Assembly (NCBI GenBank): GCA_964628515.1
Contig: CAZVNZ010000009.1
Coordinates: 27,207-91,206 of the forward strand
Reading direction: 5' to 3'
Source: CAZVNZ01 sp964628515
GTDB lineage: Bacteria > Bacillota > Clostridia > Christensenellales > Christensenellaceae
DNA: 64,000 nucleotides
Shown: positions 8,215-16,853 of the stretch, piece by piece
How the letters are laid out: every line of letters begins with the position of its first letter
How positions within the stretch are numbered: the stretch's first letter is position 1
Translations under genes and position numbers: made by a program
The notes under the pieces: model-generated
Databases searched by the model: none
What the model was told of the DNA's origin: nothing
Seen by the model: only the letters and a program-made list of their open reading frames with translations

Positions 8215-9381
8215 TTAGTTGAAGTAAGCGGTTTTAGCATCTGCTACGGACATATAAGAAGAAACTGATGTGGAATCCGGTAAATCTTTAACGGAGTCTA
8301 AGCTTTCTTGCATATTATCTGCTGTCATAACCCATTGGGGTGTGTAGTAAATGCTGTTGCCCTTTAAGCCATCGCTTGCAATGCCATCTTTAAGTGTATT
8401 GCCCTGACGTAAATTGATTGCAATAGCAAGTGCCGTTGCGCCGATTCCCGGAGGGTTTTCTACTACTATAAAGGGTAGTTTTGTTTCTGTTTCGTTTAAT
8501 TTTGCTATTCTTCTAATCCAAGCAACTTCCTCTGAAGAGGTAATTGTTCCCGGATAGTCGATTTTTGCTTCTTCGATAGCATCTAAGATACCGTTTGCGG
8601 CTTCTTGGTTGATGATACCATCAAATTTTAAACCGGAAGAAATAATTTCGCCCATGATTTTTTTGGAGTCTACGTCGTTCCAGTTATGAGCAATAGTTTT
8701 AGCAATTTCTATTCCGCCTTTTGGAAGCTCTTCTGCCCAAACCGCAGAACGTGTGTCGGATGCAGAGTTACCGTCTATACCGTTAAATTGTACAACAGAT
8801 TTACCCTCGCCTAATGTTTTAATAACAAAATCCGATTGAATTTTTGCCCAAGCCGCTTGGTCTACAACTACGTTTAAGATTTTTTCCGAATCGTATTCGC
8901 AATCTGCATTAACATATGTAATGCCGGCTGCAAGTGCTTTTTCGATAACCGGATCTAAACCTGTGGCAGCTATTGGGTTTACGATAATAATATCGTAGCC
9001 TTCGTTAATAGTTTGCTCTATTTGTTGAGATTCTACGGCAGGGTCGTTGTTTGCAACAAAGGAGCTGTACTGGCTGATTAAGCCCTCGCCTTTTGCTGTT
9101 TCTACCGCTTCTGTCATCTGGTCTTCGTATACTGTACGGTATGCGTTGCCTTCGATAACAGCGTTGTGAGATGCAACTTTAAAACCTCCCGTTGCACCAT
9201 CAGCCGCCGGTGCTTCACTAGCCGGAGCCTCGCTTGCCGGAGCCTCGCTTGCAGGTGCTTCGGATGCCGGAGCTTCGCTTGCGGGTGCTTCACTTGCTGC
9301 CGGTGCCGCAGGTGCTGTACAAGCTGCAAGTGCTGCAACTAATACTGTAACTGCTAAGATCACACATAATACTTTTTTCAT
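8215..9381 (-). CDS. Sugar ABC transporter substrate-binding lipoprotein (RbsB-like)
   Basis: A 388-aa lipoprotein. The N-terminus has Lys-Lys, a hydrophobic core and a lipobox (LAAC) with C21 as the predicted lipidated residue. A flexible linker of six SEAPA repeats (residues 30-59) holds the domain off the membrane. The rest is a periplasmic-binding-protein-like fold of the ribose/galactose type (Peripla_BP_4), with VNPIAATGLDPVIEKAL and the later DGIINQEAANGILDAI segments typical of it. AGGAGG precedes the ATG. It is the first gene of the importer unit, and a 184-base gap containing a promoter-like element separates it from the upstream DUF4340 gene. The ligand is unknown; the family binds pentoses, hexoses, inositol and AI-2. 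Confidence 0.92.
   Translation of the reverse strand: MKKVLCVILAVTVLVAALAACTAPAAPAASEAPASEAPASEAPASEAPASEAPASEAPAADGATGGFKVASHNAVIEGNAYRTVYEDQMTEAVETAKGEGLISQYSSFVANNDPAVESQQIEQTINEGYDIIIVNPIAATGLDPVIEKALAAGITYVNADCEYDSEKILNVVVDQAAWAKIQSDFVIKTLGEGKSVVQFNGIDGNSASDTRSAVWAEELPKGGIEIAKTIAHNWNDVDSKKIMGEIISSGLKFDGIINQEAANGILDAIEEAKIDYPGTITSSEEVAWIRRIAKLNETETKLPFIVVENPPGIGATALAIAINLRQGNTLKDGIASDGLKGNSIYYTPQWVMTADNMQESLDSVKDLPDSTSVSSYMSVADAKTAYFN
9205..9294 (-). repeat. 15-bp tandem repeat encoding (SEAPA)6 linker
   Basis: Six imperfect 15-bp units encode SEAPA between the lipobox and the binding domain of the lipoprotein. Codon differences between units suggest the array is not brand new. Slippage here would change linker length only. 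Confidence 0.85.
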
Positions 9382-9406
9382 TTTTTTCCTCCTATGAAAA
9401 ATTAAT

Positions 9407-9434
9407 TTTATATAATGCGTTTTATTGTACGCAA
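9407..9434 (-). promoter_or_regulatory. Candidate promoter and inverted repeat for the importer operon
   Basis: On the minus strand TTGCGT and TATAAA are 16 bases apart, about 25 bases upstream of the lipoprotein ATG. The inverted repeat TGCGT-N8-ACGCA begins in the -35 element and extends into the spacer, a place where a repressor could act. There are other TATAAT-like strings nearby in this AT-rich gap, so the choice is uncertain. Confidence 0.35.
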
Positions 9435-9565
9435 AATATCATTAAAAAAAATTGGCTATATAGTTGTTTCATACATTATATACATTATGCACATTATACT
9501 CATAGTTATTTTAATACATTTTGTAAAATAAAGCAATATTTTAGATGTTCTTTTTTACCATACAA

Positions 9566-10963
9566 TTAACTATTTAACCCATTTATTTGTTCCTTTATGT
9601 CTAAAATGTACTTCTCGTTTGTGGCAAATTCCATAACACCGTTTAGGGCTACATTGTTTTTGCGTACATCCCCTTTGTAAAATTGCAGGGTATCTTTTGG
9701 CTTTTTTTCGTCCTTATAGGTGTAGGTAAGGGTTAGGAGAGGGTCGCCCGTTGTACTTTGCCCCTCTAATTTTTGGCCGTCGTGGTCTATTGCCACCAAA
9801 CTTGAAAACAGCTTTCTAAATTTTGCAACATCTACCTCTTTGCCCTTTTGGGTTACAGTAAGGTCTGTGTTTTTTTCTCCCGAAAGTGCGAAGGTATAAT
9901 TTTCATCACCATAAGCAATATCCACCTGTGCCACATCAATAATAAGCGGAGATAAAAACCGCTTGGAAACCAGCTTTTCGTAGGTTGCGGAGGTAAAGGG
10001 CGCCTGAGAGATTTTATAAACTATCCCCTCGTCGTTTTTTGTCATAATTTCGCCGCCCTCGTATTTTGCCACCTTTACGGTGTAGTCCACGGGGGGTGCG
10101 TCTTTACCGTTGTTGTAGGTAAAATTTACCGTTAAATAGGGGTTGTCTAAGCCAAAGGCTTTTAGTTGTTCTTCCGTTGCGTTGTAGGCAAGCACACCGT
10201 CTGAAACCATGCCCGTAAGGGAGCCAAAAATGGCGGTGGCTTGGGTTTGGTCTATACCTCTTAAGTAGGGGGTGGTAATAATGTGGGTGGTAACCCCAAA
10301 CGATGCCCCTTGACGTTGTGTTTCTTCGTCGCCGTTGTACACCGCTTTTATTGTAACAGGGGTGGGAAAGGCGTCGCCCTCAAAGGTAATGTCTCCCATG
10401 GCGGTTAGTACCGCAGGCTCTACCCGTGGGGGTATTATAATGTAGTCTATATATTTTTCTATGGGCATTGTAAAACGTATAGAACGGCTGTTATCCATTA
10501 AATAGATTTCCCTGCCCCCTTGACGCATAAAATATCTGCCCTCGGATAAAGGCTCGCTGCCCCCAATAAGCAAGTTTTCCTCTGTGCCGTCCGTGTATTT
10601 TACGCTAACCTCCGCTTGTGGACTGTCCAAACCGTAGGGTGTTAAATCCTCCCCATTTTTTACCGAGTCCAAATACTCTATTTTACTGCTTTCCTTTAAA
10701 AGCATTTCCAAATACTCTATATTTATGCTGTGGGCAGGTAAATCTTCTATAATATAACCGCCCTCTTCCCTCCACACCGAGTAGTTGCCGTGGGTGTTTT
10801 TAATGTCTATCCGCTCCACATCGTTTAACTCTTTGTTTTGGAGATAAAAAACTTGGGTTTGCTCCTCCGATTTTTCGGGTATTAGGTTGAGCATTGCGGT
10901 TATTACTATTAAGCAGGCAAGCACACAGGTTAGTAGGGTTAGTTTCTTTTTGGTAAAATCCAT
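9566..10963 (-). CDS. DUF4340-domain protein of a Gld-type ABC module
   Basis: A 465-aa protein with one N-terminal membrane anchor (LLTCVLACLIVITAMLNLIP, about residues 10-29) and a large outside region matching DUF4340. This region has repeated β-rich stretches such as GLDSPQAEVSVKYTDGTEENL and GLDNPYLTVNFTYNNGKD, which look like an internal duplication. DUF4340 proteins are commonly encoded next to GldA/F/G-like ABC genes, and no biochemical role is established. The ATG follows the GldG-like gene's stop directly, with GGAGG inside that gene's end, so the two are co-translated. It is the last gene of the deoC operon before a promoter-like gap. Confidence 0.82.
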   Translation of the reverse strand: MDFTKKKLTLLTCVLACLIVITAMLNLIPEKSEEQTQVFYLQNKELNDVERIDIKNTHGNYSVWREEGGYIIEDLPAHSINIEYLEMLLKESSKIEYLDSVKNGEDLTPYGLDSPQAEVSVKYTDGTEENLLIGGSEPLSEGRYFMRQGGREIYLMDNSRSIRFTMPIEKYIDYIIIPPRVEPAVLTAMGDITFEGDAFPTPVTIKAVYNGDEETQRQGASFGVTTHIITTPYLRGIDQTQATAIFGSLTGMVSDGVLAYNATEEQLKAFGLDNPYLTVNFTYNNGKDAPPVDYTVKVAKYEGGEIMTKNDEGIVYKISQAPFTSATYEKLVSKRFLSPLIIDVAQVDIAYGDENYTFALSGEKNTDLTVTQKGKEVDVAKFRKLFSSLVAIDHDGQKLEGQSTTGDPLLTLTYTYKDEKKPKDTLQFYKGDVRKNNVALNGVMEFATNEKYILDIKEQINGLNS

Positions 10964-12421
10964 TTAACTGTGCCTCCTGCGCATCCATACAAATATACCT
11001 AAGGCCAAAATTACCGCCGGTATAACAAATATAAAGATACTGCCAATGGCATCTACTTGGGTTGCTGTTAAGTTTAGCGCTTGCCCCGTAATTGTTTTTG
11101 GGGTTATTTTAATAACGTCTTTGCGGTTTGCAATGTCGTTAAAAATATTTATAAAATACTCGCTGTTTGCAAAAGATGCGTTATCTATGGCAAAAGCGTC
11201 TATTGTCGCCGTAGATCCGCTTACAAGTACATTTGATGTACTGTAAGTGGAGGCGGTAGGGTCGTTGCCGTTTACGTAGCTTGTTAAAACCAAAGCAGGA
11301 ATAGGCCCTAATACTTCCGCATCTTTAGCGGTAAAACTTTCGGGAGCATCTATTGGGCGCACACCGCTACTCTTTGAAAATTGTGCAAGGGTGGTGGTGG
11401 TGTAGTTTGCTTTTACGGCAAAAGGAGTGCTTAGTGGTCTGCTCATGGGCATAAGCAGGGGTAGATCTGCGGAGCGTAACATATCCGAATATTTAAAATC
11501 TACATACTCCGCCACCGCATAAAAGGGTTGGTAGTTGTACACCTTGTTTTCGTCCGTCTCAAACACCGTGCCGTTGCCCACTTCTATGCCCCATTCTGCC
11601 AAAAATGTGTCTAAGTTAGGGGTGGAAGGGGTTGCGGAATCGGCAAAGTATACCAGCGTTTTCCCAAAGTTACCACCGTTTGTTAAAAAGGCGTCCAGCG
11701 CCTCCAATTCCTGTGGGCTTAAATCTGTTTTAGGGGCAATAAGCAGGGCAAACAAAGCGTTTTTGTTTATCCCCTCTATAAGTAGGTTGTTGGTTACCAC
11801 CTCGTAGTTGTTTTTGGTCAGCAATGCTTCAAAAGAGGGCATAGTATACTCCGAGTGTCCGGAAATCACCGAAACTATGGGCTTTGTTTGTGCCGTTACG
11901 TTTAGTATTCCCGAAATTACAGCCTCCTCCGCTTTAGAAGAGCCAATGGCAGGGTTGCCCCCCTGTCCGCTAACGTAGTTAAATAAATCCTCTGTTTTTA
12001 TAAGATGATTAGCCCTATCCGAAAGCACCATAATATCCCCTTGTTTAATGGTAAGGCTTGGGTATTTTGAGGTGTAGCCCGGGTTTTTAACGTAGTCTAT
12101 GTATTCTAAGTCTACGTTTGGGCTTGCCTTTGCAATTTGTTTTATAATTTCGTTTGCTTGTGCGTTGTAGGTGGAGGTGTTTACAAAGGTTTCCTCCCTT
12201 GCAAGCACTTCTATTTTAACCTGTTTTGTCAGCTTTTTAAGCGCTTCCGTAGCCTCGGCGGATAGAGTAAATATATTAGATGCGGTTAAATCCTTTTGGA
12301 GTACCAGCCTGTCTGTTACAATGACTACGGAAATATTTAGCACTACTACGCATGCAATAATTACTATCACCGTTAAAATAAATATACTTTTTTTGGCAAA
12401 TTTGGTGTTGGTTGCTTTCAT
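10964..12421 (-). CDS. GldG-like ABC auxiliary protein
   Basis: A 485-aa protein with an N-terminal membrane helix (about 13-36), a large extracytoplasmic domain and a C-terminal helix (about 458-479) ending in WMRRRHS. The LTASNIFTLSAEATEALKKL segment after the first helix and the ISGHSE(Y)-containing middle region match the GldG/ABC_transp_aux (PF09822) family. In Bacteroidetes GldG works with GldA and GldF in gliding; in Firmicutes the same trio occurs without gliding and its substrate is unknown. The start overlaps the permease stop by one base (TAATG), with GGGGAGG upstream. Confidence 0.82.
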   Translation of the reverse strand: MKATNTKFAKKSIFILTVIVIIACVVVLNISVVIVTDRLVLQKDLTASNIFTLSAEATEALKKLTKQVKIEVLAREETFVNTSTYNAQANEIIKQIAKASPNVDLEYIDYVKNPGYTSKYPSLTIKQGDIMVLSDRANHLIKTEDLFNYVSGQGGNPAIGSSKAEEAVISGILNVTAQTKPIVSVISGHSEYTMPSFEALLTKNNYEVVTNNLLIEGINKNALFALLIAPKTDLSPQELEALDAFLTNGGNFGKTLVYFADSATPSTPNLDTFLAEWGIEVGNGTVFETDENKVYNYQPFYAVAEYVDFKYSDMLRSADLPLLMPMSRPLSTPFAVKANYTTTTLAQFSKSSGVRPIDAPESFTAKDAEVLGPIPALVLTSYVNGNDPTASTYSTSNVLVSGSTATIDAFAIDNASFANSEYFINIFNDIANRKDVIKITPKTITGQALNLTATQVDAIGSIFIFVIPAVILALGIFVWMRRRHS

Positions 12422-13131
12422 TATACCTCCCCTCCTTTACGTTTGTCAAAGGCAAGGACGGTAAAAAACACAAAGAGTGCAATTACACTTACAAAGTAGA
12501 AAATATCCCCAAAATTCAACATACCCAAAGTAAAGGGAGTGTAGCGCTGTTGGAAGGATATACCCAAAATAAACTTAGATATAAAGCCGTCTGCAAAAAT
12601 AGCCGCTACCGAGTTTAAAAGCATAAGGAAAAACCCTACGCAAAAACCGCCCACAGCCGCAATTATTTGGTTTTCCGTAAGGGCGGAAATTAGCATACAT
12701 ATGGAGATTAAGGCACTTCCAAGAAGCAACAGCCCAATAAAATGCCCCACAATTATAGACCAATCGGGCATAGAAATTACAGACAGTATTATCGCCATAA
12801 TTAAGGTTATGCCAATGCCTATTATATACACCGCCATTGCGGCAAAAAACTTGCCAAGCACAATACTAAGCGGTGTAACGGGCGCCATTCTAAGCAGTTG
12901 ATCCGTCTTTTGCTTTTTATCCTCGGCAAAAAGGCGCATGGTAAGCACGGGTATTAAAAACAAAGTTACGGTAAACAACGTGGAAAACAAAGCACGCATA
13001 TCGCTTGTATTGCCGTATAAGTTGTAGTTAAAGAAAAAGTAACCCCCAAGCAGGTAGTAAGCCGCAATAAACACATAGCCTAAAGGGGTTTGAAAGTATG
13101 CCAAAAATTCCTTTTTAAATACCGCCTTCAT
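12421..13131 (-). CDS. ABC-2-type permease (GldF-like)
   Basis: From the ATG at 13131 the product is 236 aa with six predicted membrane segments and the ABC-2 start KAVFKKEFLAYFQTPLGYVF. A LRMAPVTPLSIVLGKFFAA segment near residue 80-100 is typical of GldF-type permeases. The start at 13131 is preferred over an upstream in-frame codon because AAGGAGGGG lies about 6 bases before it; it overlaps the ATPase gene by 17 bases. It should form the membrane part of the exporter with the ATPase encoded just upstream. Confidence 0.87.
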   Translation of the reverse strand: MKAVFKKEFLAYFQTPLGYVFIAAYYLLGGYFFFNYNLYGNTSDMRALFSTLFTVTLFLIPVLTMRLFAEDKKQKTDQLLRMAPVTPLSIVLGKFFAAMAVYIIGIGITLIMAIILSVISMPDWSIIVGHFIGLLLLGSALISICMLISALTENQIIAAVGGFCVGFFLMLLNSVAAIFADGFISKFILGISFQQRYTPFTLGMLNFGDIFYFVSVIALFVFFTVLAFDKRKGGEV

Positions 13132-14041
13132 ACGTCCCCTCCTTTTTAACCAATGCCAAAAACACATCTTCCAAGCTCATACTTTCCCTTTTACTGGAAA
13201 GCAGTGGGAAATTATTTTGGCTTAGAGTGTAAAAAATTGCTTTTCTTACATCTGCATCTGCCTTTGGCGTAATTTTATACACACCCTCTTTTATAAGGGC
13301 AACCTCTAAGACGCCGTCAATTTGGGAAAGCAGTTGGATTACCCCTTGCTCCTCGCCCTCTATTTCCGCAATTATGCTGTTTTGGGTGTTAAGCTTGCCT
13401 TGCAAATTTTCTTTGGTGTCGTCCGCAACAAGTTTGCCTTTGTTTATTATGATGATTCTGTTACACACACTTTGGATTTCCGCCAAAATATGAGAGGACA
13501 GTATTACCGTATGCTCATCTTTTAGGCTTAAAATAAGGTTGCGAATTTCTATTATTTGTGTAGGGTCTAAACCTACTGTGGGCTCGTCGAAAATTAGCAC
13601 TTGTGGGTTGCCTATTAGTGCGCCCCCAAGCCCTACCCTTTGCCTGTACCCTTTAGATAGGTTTCTAATTAGCCTGCCACTAACCTCCGTCAGTCCTGTT
13701 TTTTGGTATATAGGCGCTAAATCCACCTTTACTTTTTTAAGCTCGGATACATATTTCAGGTATTCGCATACCTTCATGTCCATATACAGCGGAGGAATTT
13801 CGGGGAGGTAACCTATGTTTGTTTTTGCTACCTTTGGGTTTTTGACAATATCCGTATTGTTTATGAGTGCATTGCCGGATGTGGGCAAAAGACAGCCTGC
13901 AAGTATATTCATGGTGGTGGATTTACCTGCACCGTTAAGCCCTAAAAGCCCTACAATTTCCCCTTTGTTTATGTTAAAGCTAACGCCGTCCAATGCTTTG
14001 TTAGCTCCGTATTCTTTTGTTAGCGAATTTACTTCTATCAT
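13115..14041 (-). CDS. ABC transporter ATPase (GldA-like)
   Basis: A 308-aa single ABC domain with Walker A GLNGAGKST (34-42), a signature region NLSKGYRQRVGLGGALIG, Walker B LIFDEPTVGLDP and a C-terminal regulatory extension. The length and sequence style are those of ABC-2 exporters (GldA, NatA, CcmA-like). It starts two bases after the stop of the Gfo/Idh/MocA gene, so an export-type ABC module is physically part of the sugar-catabolic transcript. That linkage is unusual and suggests that sugar supply and an envelope function are co-regulated. Confidence 0.9.
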   Translation of the reverse strand: MIEVNSLTKEYGANKALDGVSFNINKGEIVGLLGLNGAGKSTTMNILAGCLLPTSGNALINNTDIVKNPKVAKTNIGYLPEIPPLYMDMKVCEYLKYVSELKKVKVDLAPIYQKTGLTEVSGRLIRNLSKGYRQRVGLGGALIGNPQVLIFDEPTVGLDPTQIIEIRNLILSLKDEHTVILSSHILAEIQSVCNRIIIINKGKLVADDTKENLQGKLNTQNSIIAEIEGEEQGVIQLLSQIDGVLEVALIKEGVYKITPKADADVRKAIFYTLSQNNFPLLSSKRESMSLEDVFLALVKKEGTYEGGI

Positions 14042-14043
14042 TG

Positions 14044-15009
14044 TTATTTGTTGATTTCCTCCAGTATTTTAACTACCCCCAAAATTTCCTTTTCCCTCTT
14101 GCAACCTGTGTAGTCCTCTTTTAGTTGCCCTAAAAAGTCTGTAAGCTCGGTTAAAAAAATTTGGGTGGGGGGGAGGTTTATGCCTGTGGGTATTTTAATT
14201 TTTTCTTCTGTGTCAAATTTTTTGGGGGGTGCGTCAAAGGCATAGGCGGTTACTCCGTCATTGTCGTTTATTACCACCGCATTTTCAAAATACACACGCC
14301 AAGTGGCAGTAAAGGGGAAATCCGCATTGTACCAAGCCGCCTCCGCAGAAACGTTTAAATCTTCGTATTTATATGTAAATCTAAAATGCTCCTCGTAGCT
14401 CTTGTCTTTATTTTTGCAGGAGGTATAACTCACCTCTTTTGGCAAACCAAACAAGGAAACAATTAAATCTAAATCGTGAATATGCAAATCAAAGGGTAGC
14501 AAACCGCTTTTTTCTTTATCAAAAAGCCAACCGTTTTTAACCCAACGGGGCGCCGCACTCAACCGTAAAAATTGAGCATCCAGCACACTTCCGTACTCTT
14601 TGCTCTCAATTAACTGCTTAAGCACCAAGGTTTGTGGCATATACCGGACCACATGGGCTATAAACAGCTTAACTTTATTAGTTTTTGCAAGGTTTAGCAT
14701 TTGCATTGCATCATCAAAATTAAGGGCAATAGGTTTTTCGCAAATTACGTGTTTGCCTGCATTTAGCGCCTCTATAACCTTTTCTTTATGGGTAAAGGTG
14801 GGGGTGCAAATGTCTATGACGTCCACGTCCTCCCCCTTTAGCATTTCTATTAGTGATGAGTAACAGGGCACACCCTCTTTTTGCGCCAATTCCTGTGCCG
14901 AGGGGGAAATATCGCATAGGGCGACTACCCTTGCATCATCAATATATTTATAATTATTTAGGTGTACCGTACCCATACCGCCCACACCCACTATACCTAT
15001 TTTATACAT
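14044..15009 (-). CDS. Gfo/Idh/MocA-family NAD(P)-dependent oxidoreductase (2)
   Basis: A 321-aa oxidoreductase with an N-terminal Rossmann motif (GIVGVGGMGTVH, residues 5-16), CEKPIAL with the key lysine at 92, and a DLHIHDLDL segment at 174-182 that supplies the catalytic Asp/His pair. It is only distantly like the member at 2399-3487. Known relatives include myo-inositol dehydrogenase and enzymes that oxidise glycosides to 3-keto sugars. It starts nine bases after a TIM-barrel isomerase gene and ends two bases before an ABC ATPase gene, so it is inside the deoC operon. Confidence 0.88.
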   Translation of the reverse strand: MYKIGIVGVGGMGTVHLNNYKYIDDARVVALCDISPSAQELAQKEGVPCYSSLIEMLKGEDVDVIDICTPTFTHKEKVIEALNAGKHVICEKPIALNFDDAMQMLNLAKTNKVKLFIAHVVRYMPQTLVLKQLIESKEYGSVLDAQFLRLSAAPRWVKNGWLFDKEKSGLLPFDLHIHDLDLIVSLFGLPKEVSYTSCKNKDKSYEEHFRFTYKYEDLNVSAEAAWYNADFPFTATWRVYFENAVVINDNDGVTAYAFDAPPKKFDTEEKIKIPTGINLPPTQIFLTELTDFLGQLKEDYTGCKREKEILGVVKILEEINK

Positions 15010-15018
15010 AATTACCTC

Positions 15019-15933
15019 TTAAATAAACTGTTTCATGTATCTGTAACTTTGCTCTATGCCTGCCTTAACGTCGGAAATACTGCCCTCAAAGGCTTTATCC
15101 TCCACCTCTATACATGCGTAGCCAATATATCGAATATCGTTAAGTGCAGAGCAAAATCCACCAAAATTTACCCCTCCAAGACCGGGTAGTTTAGGGGAAT
15201 GCCAAAGTGCAGGGTGAGAAAATGCGCCGTACTCGTTTAATTTATCTGTATGGATTTTAATATCTTTAAAATGTACGTGGAAAATTTTATCCGCAAAATC
15301 GTAAATGGGGGAAATATAATCGGAAAACAATAAATAAGGGTGAGAAGGGTCGTAGTTTAGCCCTAAGTAATCGCTTTTTATAAGGCTAAACATTTGCTTC
15401 CAAATATATGGAGTGCTTGCAAGGTTTACACCGCCCGGCCACTCGTTTTGTGTGTAGTACATGGGGCAGTTTTCTATGGCAATACGCACCTTTTTGCTTT
15501 CCGCATATTTAATTATGGGCGTCCAAACCTCTTTGTAGAGGGCTAAGTTGTCCTCCACACTCTTGGTTTTGTCCTTGCCTATAAAGGTGGTTACCATATT
15601 TATTTCCATTTTTGCGGAGGCGTCTATTAGCTTGTATAGATGGTCTATTGCCACCTGTGCCCCCTCTTTGTCTGCATCTAATGGGTTTGGGTAGTACCCC
15701 AAAGAAGAAATTGCCACACCCTTTTTGGTTGCGTAATCTTTGTAATAGCTTAGTTTTTCCTCGTTTATGTTTGCCACATCTATATGGGTTATGCCGGCGT
15801 ACCGCCTTGCCGCCTTGCCTTTTGGCCAACAGCATACCTCCACACACTCAAACCCCGTTTGTGCACAGTAGTCTATTACTTCCTCAAAGGTAAAATCGGG
15901 GAGAATAGCCGATACTACGCCTAATTTCATCAT
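15019..15933 (-). CDS. Sugar phosphate isomerase/epimerase-like TIM barrel (1)
   Basis: A 304-aa protein of the AP_endonuc_2/xylose-isomerase-like TIM-barrel superfamily. The metal ligands expected for the fold are visible: E154 (IENCP), D195 (NYDPSHP), H221 (HVHFKD) and E276 (IEVED). Relatives include IolE/IolI, D-tagatose and D-psicose 3-epimerases, and recently described 3-keto-glycoside lyases. Two ATGs are in tandem at the start; AGGAGG lies about nine bases before the first. It starts two bases after the stop of the next TIM-barrel gene. The pairing with Gfo/Idh/MocA enzymes supports carbon-centre epimerisation, isomerisation or elimination on an oxidised sugar. Confidence 0.87.
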   Translation of the reverse strand: MMKLGVVSAILPDFTFEEVIDYCAQTGFECVEVCCWPKGKAARRYAGITHIDVANINEEKLSYYKDYATKKGVAISSLGYYPNPLDADKEGAQVAIDHLYKLIDASAKMEINMVTTFIGKDKTKSVEDNLALYKEVWTPIIKYAESKKVRIAIENCPMYYTQNEWPGGVNLASTPYIWKQMFSLIKSDYLGLNYDPSHPYLLFSDYISPIYDFADKIFHVHFKDIKIHTDKLNEYGAFSHPALWHSPKLPGLGGVNFGGFCSALNDIRYIGYACIEVEDKAFEGSISDVKAGIEQSYRYMKQFI

Positions 15934-15935
15934 AA

Positions 15936-16787
15936 TTACATACCTCCTAACAGCGCTTGCAAATAGTTTACCGCAAGCAGTATATCCGCCTTTGCGTTTT
16001 CTTTAACCTCTCGCTCTATGGTTAAATAACCGTCGTAGCCCACGTCTTTTAGGGCTTGCAAATACGCTTTAAAACGCACACTGCCCTGCCCTAAGGGTTT
16101 TTCCTCGTGATAGTTGGCAAGCAATTCCTGCACCGCCTCTATACCGCCTGTGGCAAACACCTCGTAGGTTTCCTCCGTGCCTAAGTATTTCTTCATAATA
16201 CCGTCTTTTGCGTGGGTATGCACTATGTATTTACCGGCGGTGTACACCCCTTGCACCTCGTCTACATTGGTGACCATAACAAGATTTGCAGGGTCGTAAT
16301 TTATTGCAAGCCCGTCGCATTTTTGGCAAAACTCCACCAACTGCTCCACAGGCTCGGGCCCTGTTTCTACCGCTATGTACACACCCTTTTGTTTTGCGTA
16401 GTCGGAAATTTCTCCGCAAGCCTCCAGCATTATTTGATATCTTTGGCTTGTCATATCCTCGGGTATTCTGCCTATATGGGTGGTAATTACCTTGCAGTCA
16501 AGCTCTATGGCGGTGTTTACGGCCGCCTTTAAATACCTTAGCTTTTGGGTGTTTTCCTCCCTAAGCTCTAAGCCGTGCCCTCCAAGCTCTGCACAAAGTG
16601 CGGTAACCTCTTGGTCGTATTCCTTTAATGTAGCACGTATATTATCTAATTGAGGTTTTGTAATCTCTAAAGGGTTAAGCTCGTCGGCGGCGTAAATTTG
16701 CACCCCCTGCGCTCCACATTCCTTAGAGCATTTTATCCCTTCTATTAACCCTACTTTAAACCAATCTGCAAGTGTTGCTATTTTCAT
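15936..16787 (-). CDS. Sugar phosphate isomerase/epimerase-like TIM barrel (2)
   Basis: A 283-aa member of the same superfamily, not a close copy of its neighbour. Likely metal ligands are E141 (VETGPE), D165 (NYDPANL), H192 (HTHAKD) and E258 (IERE), so the active site is intact. AGAGGTA lies before the ATG. A 66-base gap separates it from deoC upstream, with no terminator seen, so it should be in the deoC transcript. The HTHAKD and NYDPANL motifs are common in inosose-dehydratase-like and hydroxypyruvate-isomerase-like members, but the exact reaction cannot be read from sequence. Confidence 0.87.
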   Translation of the reverse strand: MKIATLADWFKVGLIEGIKCSKECGAQGVQIYAADELNPLEITKPQLDNIRATLKEYDQEVTALCAELGGHGLELREENTQKLRYLKAAVNTAIELDCKVITTHIGRIPEDMTSQRYQIMLEACGEISDYAKQKGVYIAVETGPEPVEQLVEFCQKCDGLAINYDPANLVMVTNVDEVQGVYTAGKYIVHTHAKDGIMKKYLGTEETYEVFATGGIEAVQELLANYHEEKPLGQGSVRFKAYLQALKDVGYDGYLTIEREVKENAKADILLAVNYLQALLGGM

Positions 16788-16853
16788 AGTGTATACCTCT
16801 TTTTCTTTTATGGTGATGATGATGTTAGTACAGATACTTTCTTTTTGCGTCCC

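Noticed and set aside
9464..9472. GTTTCATAC as a further GntR operator upstream of the binding-protein gene
   Set aside because: It is a single copy with one mismatch in an AT-rich region. A similar chance match (GTATCATAT) lies at 22987-22995, far from the operon.
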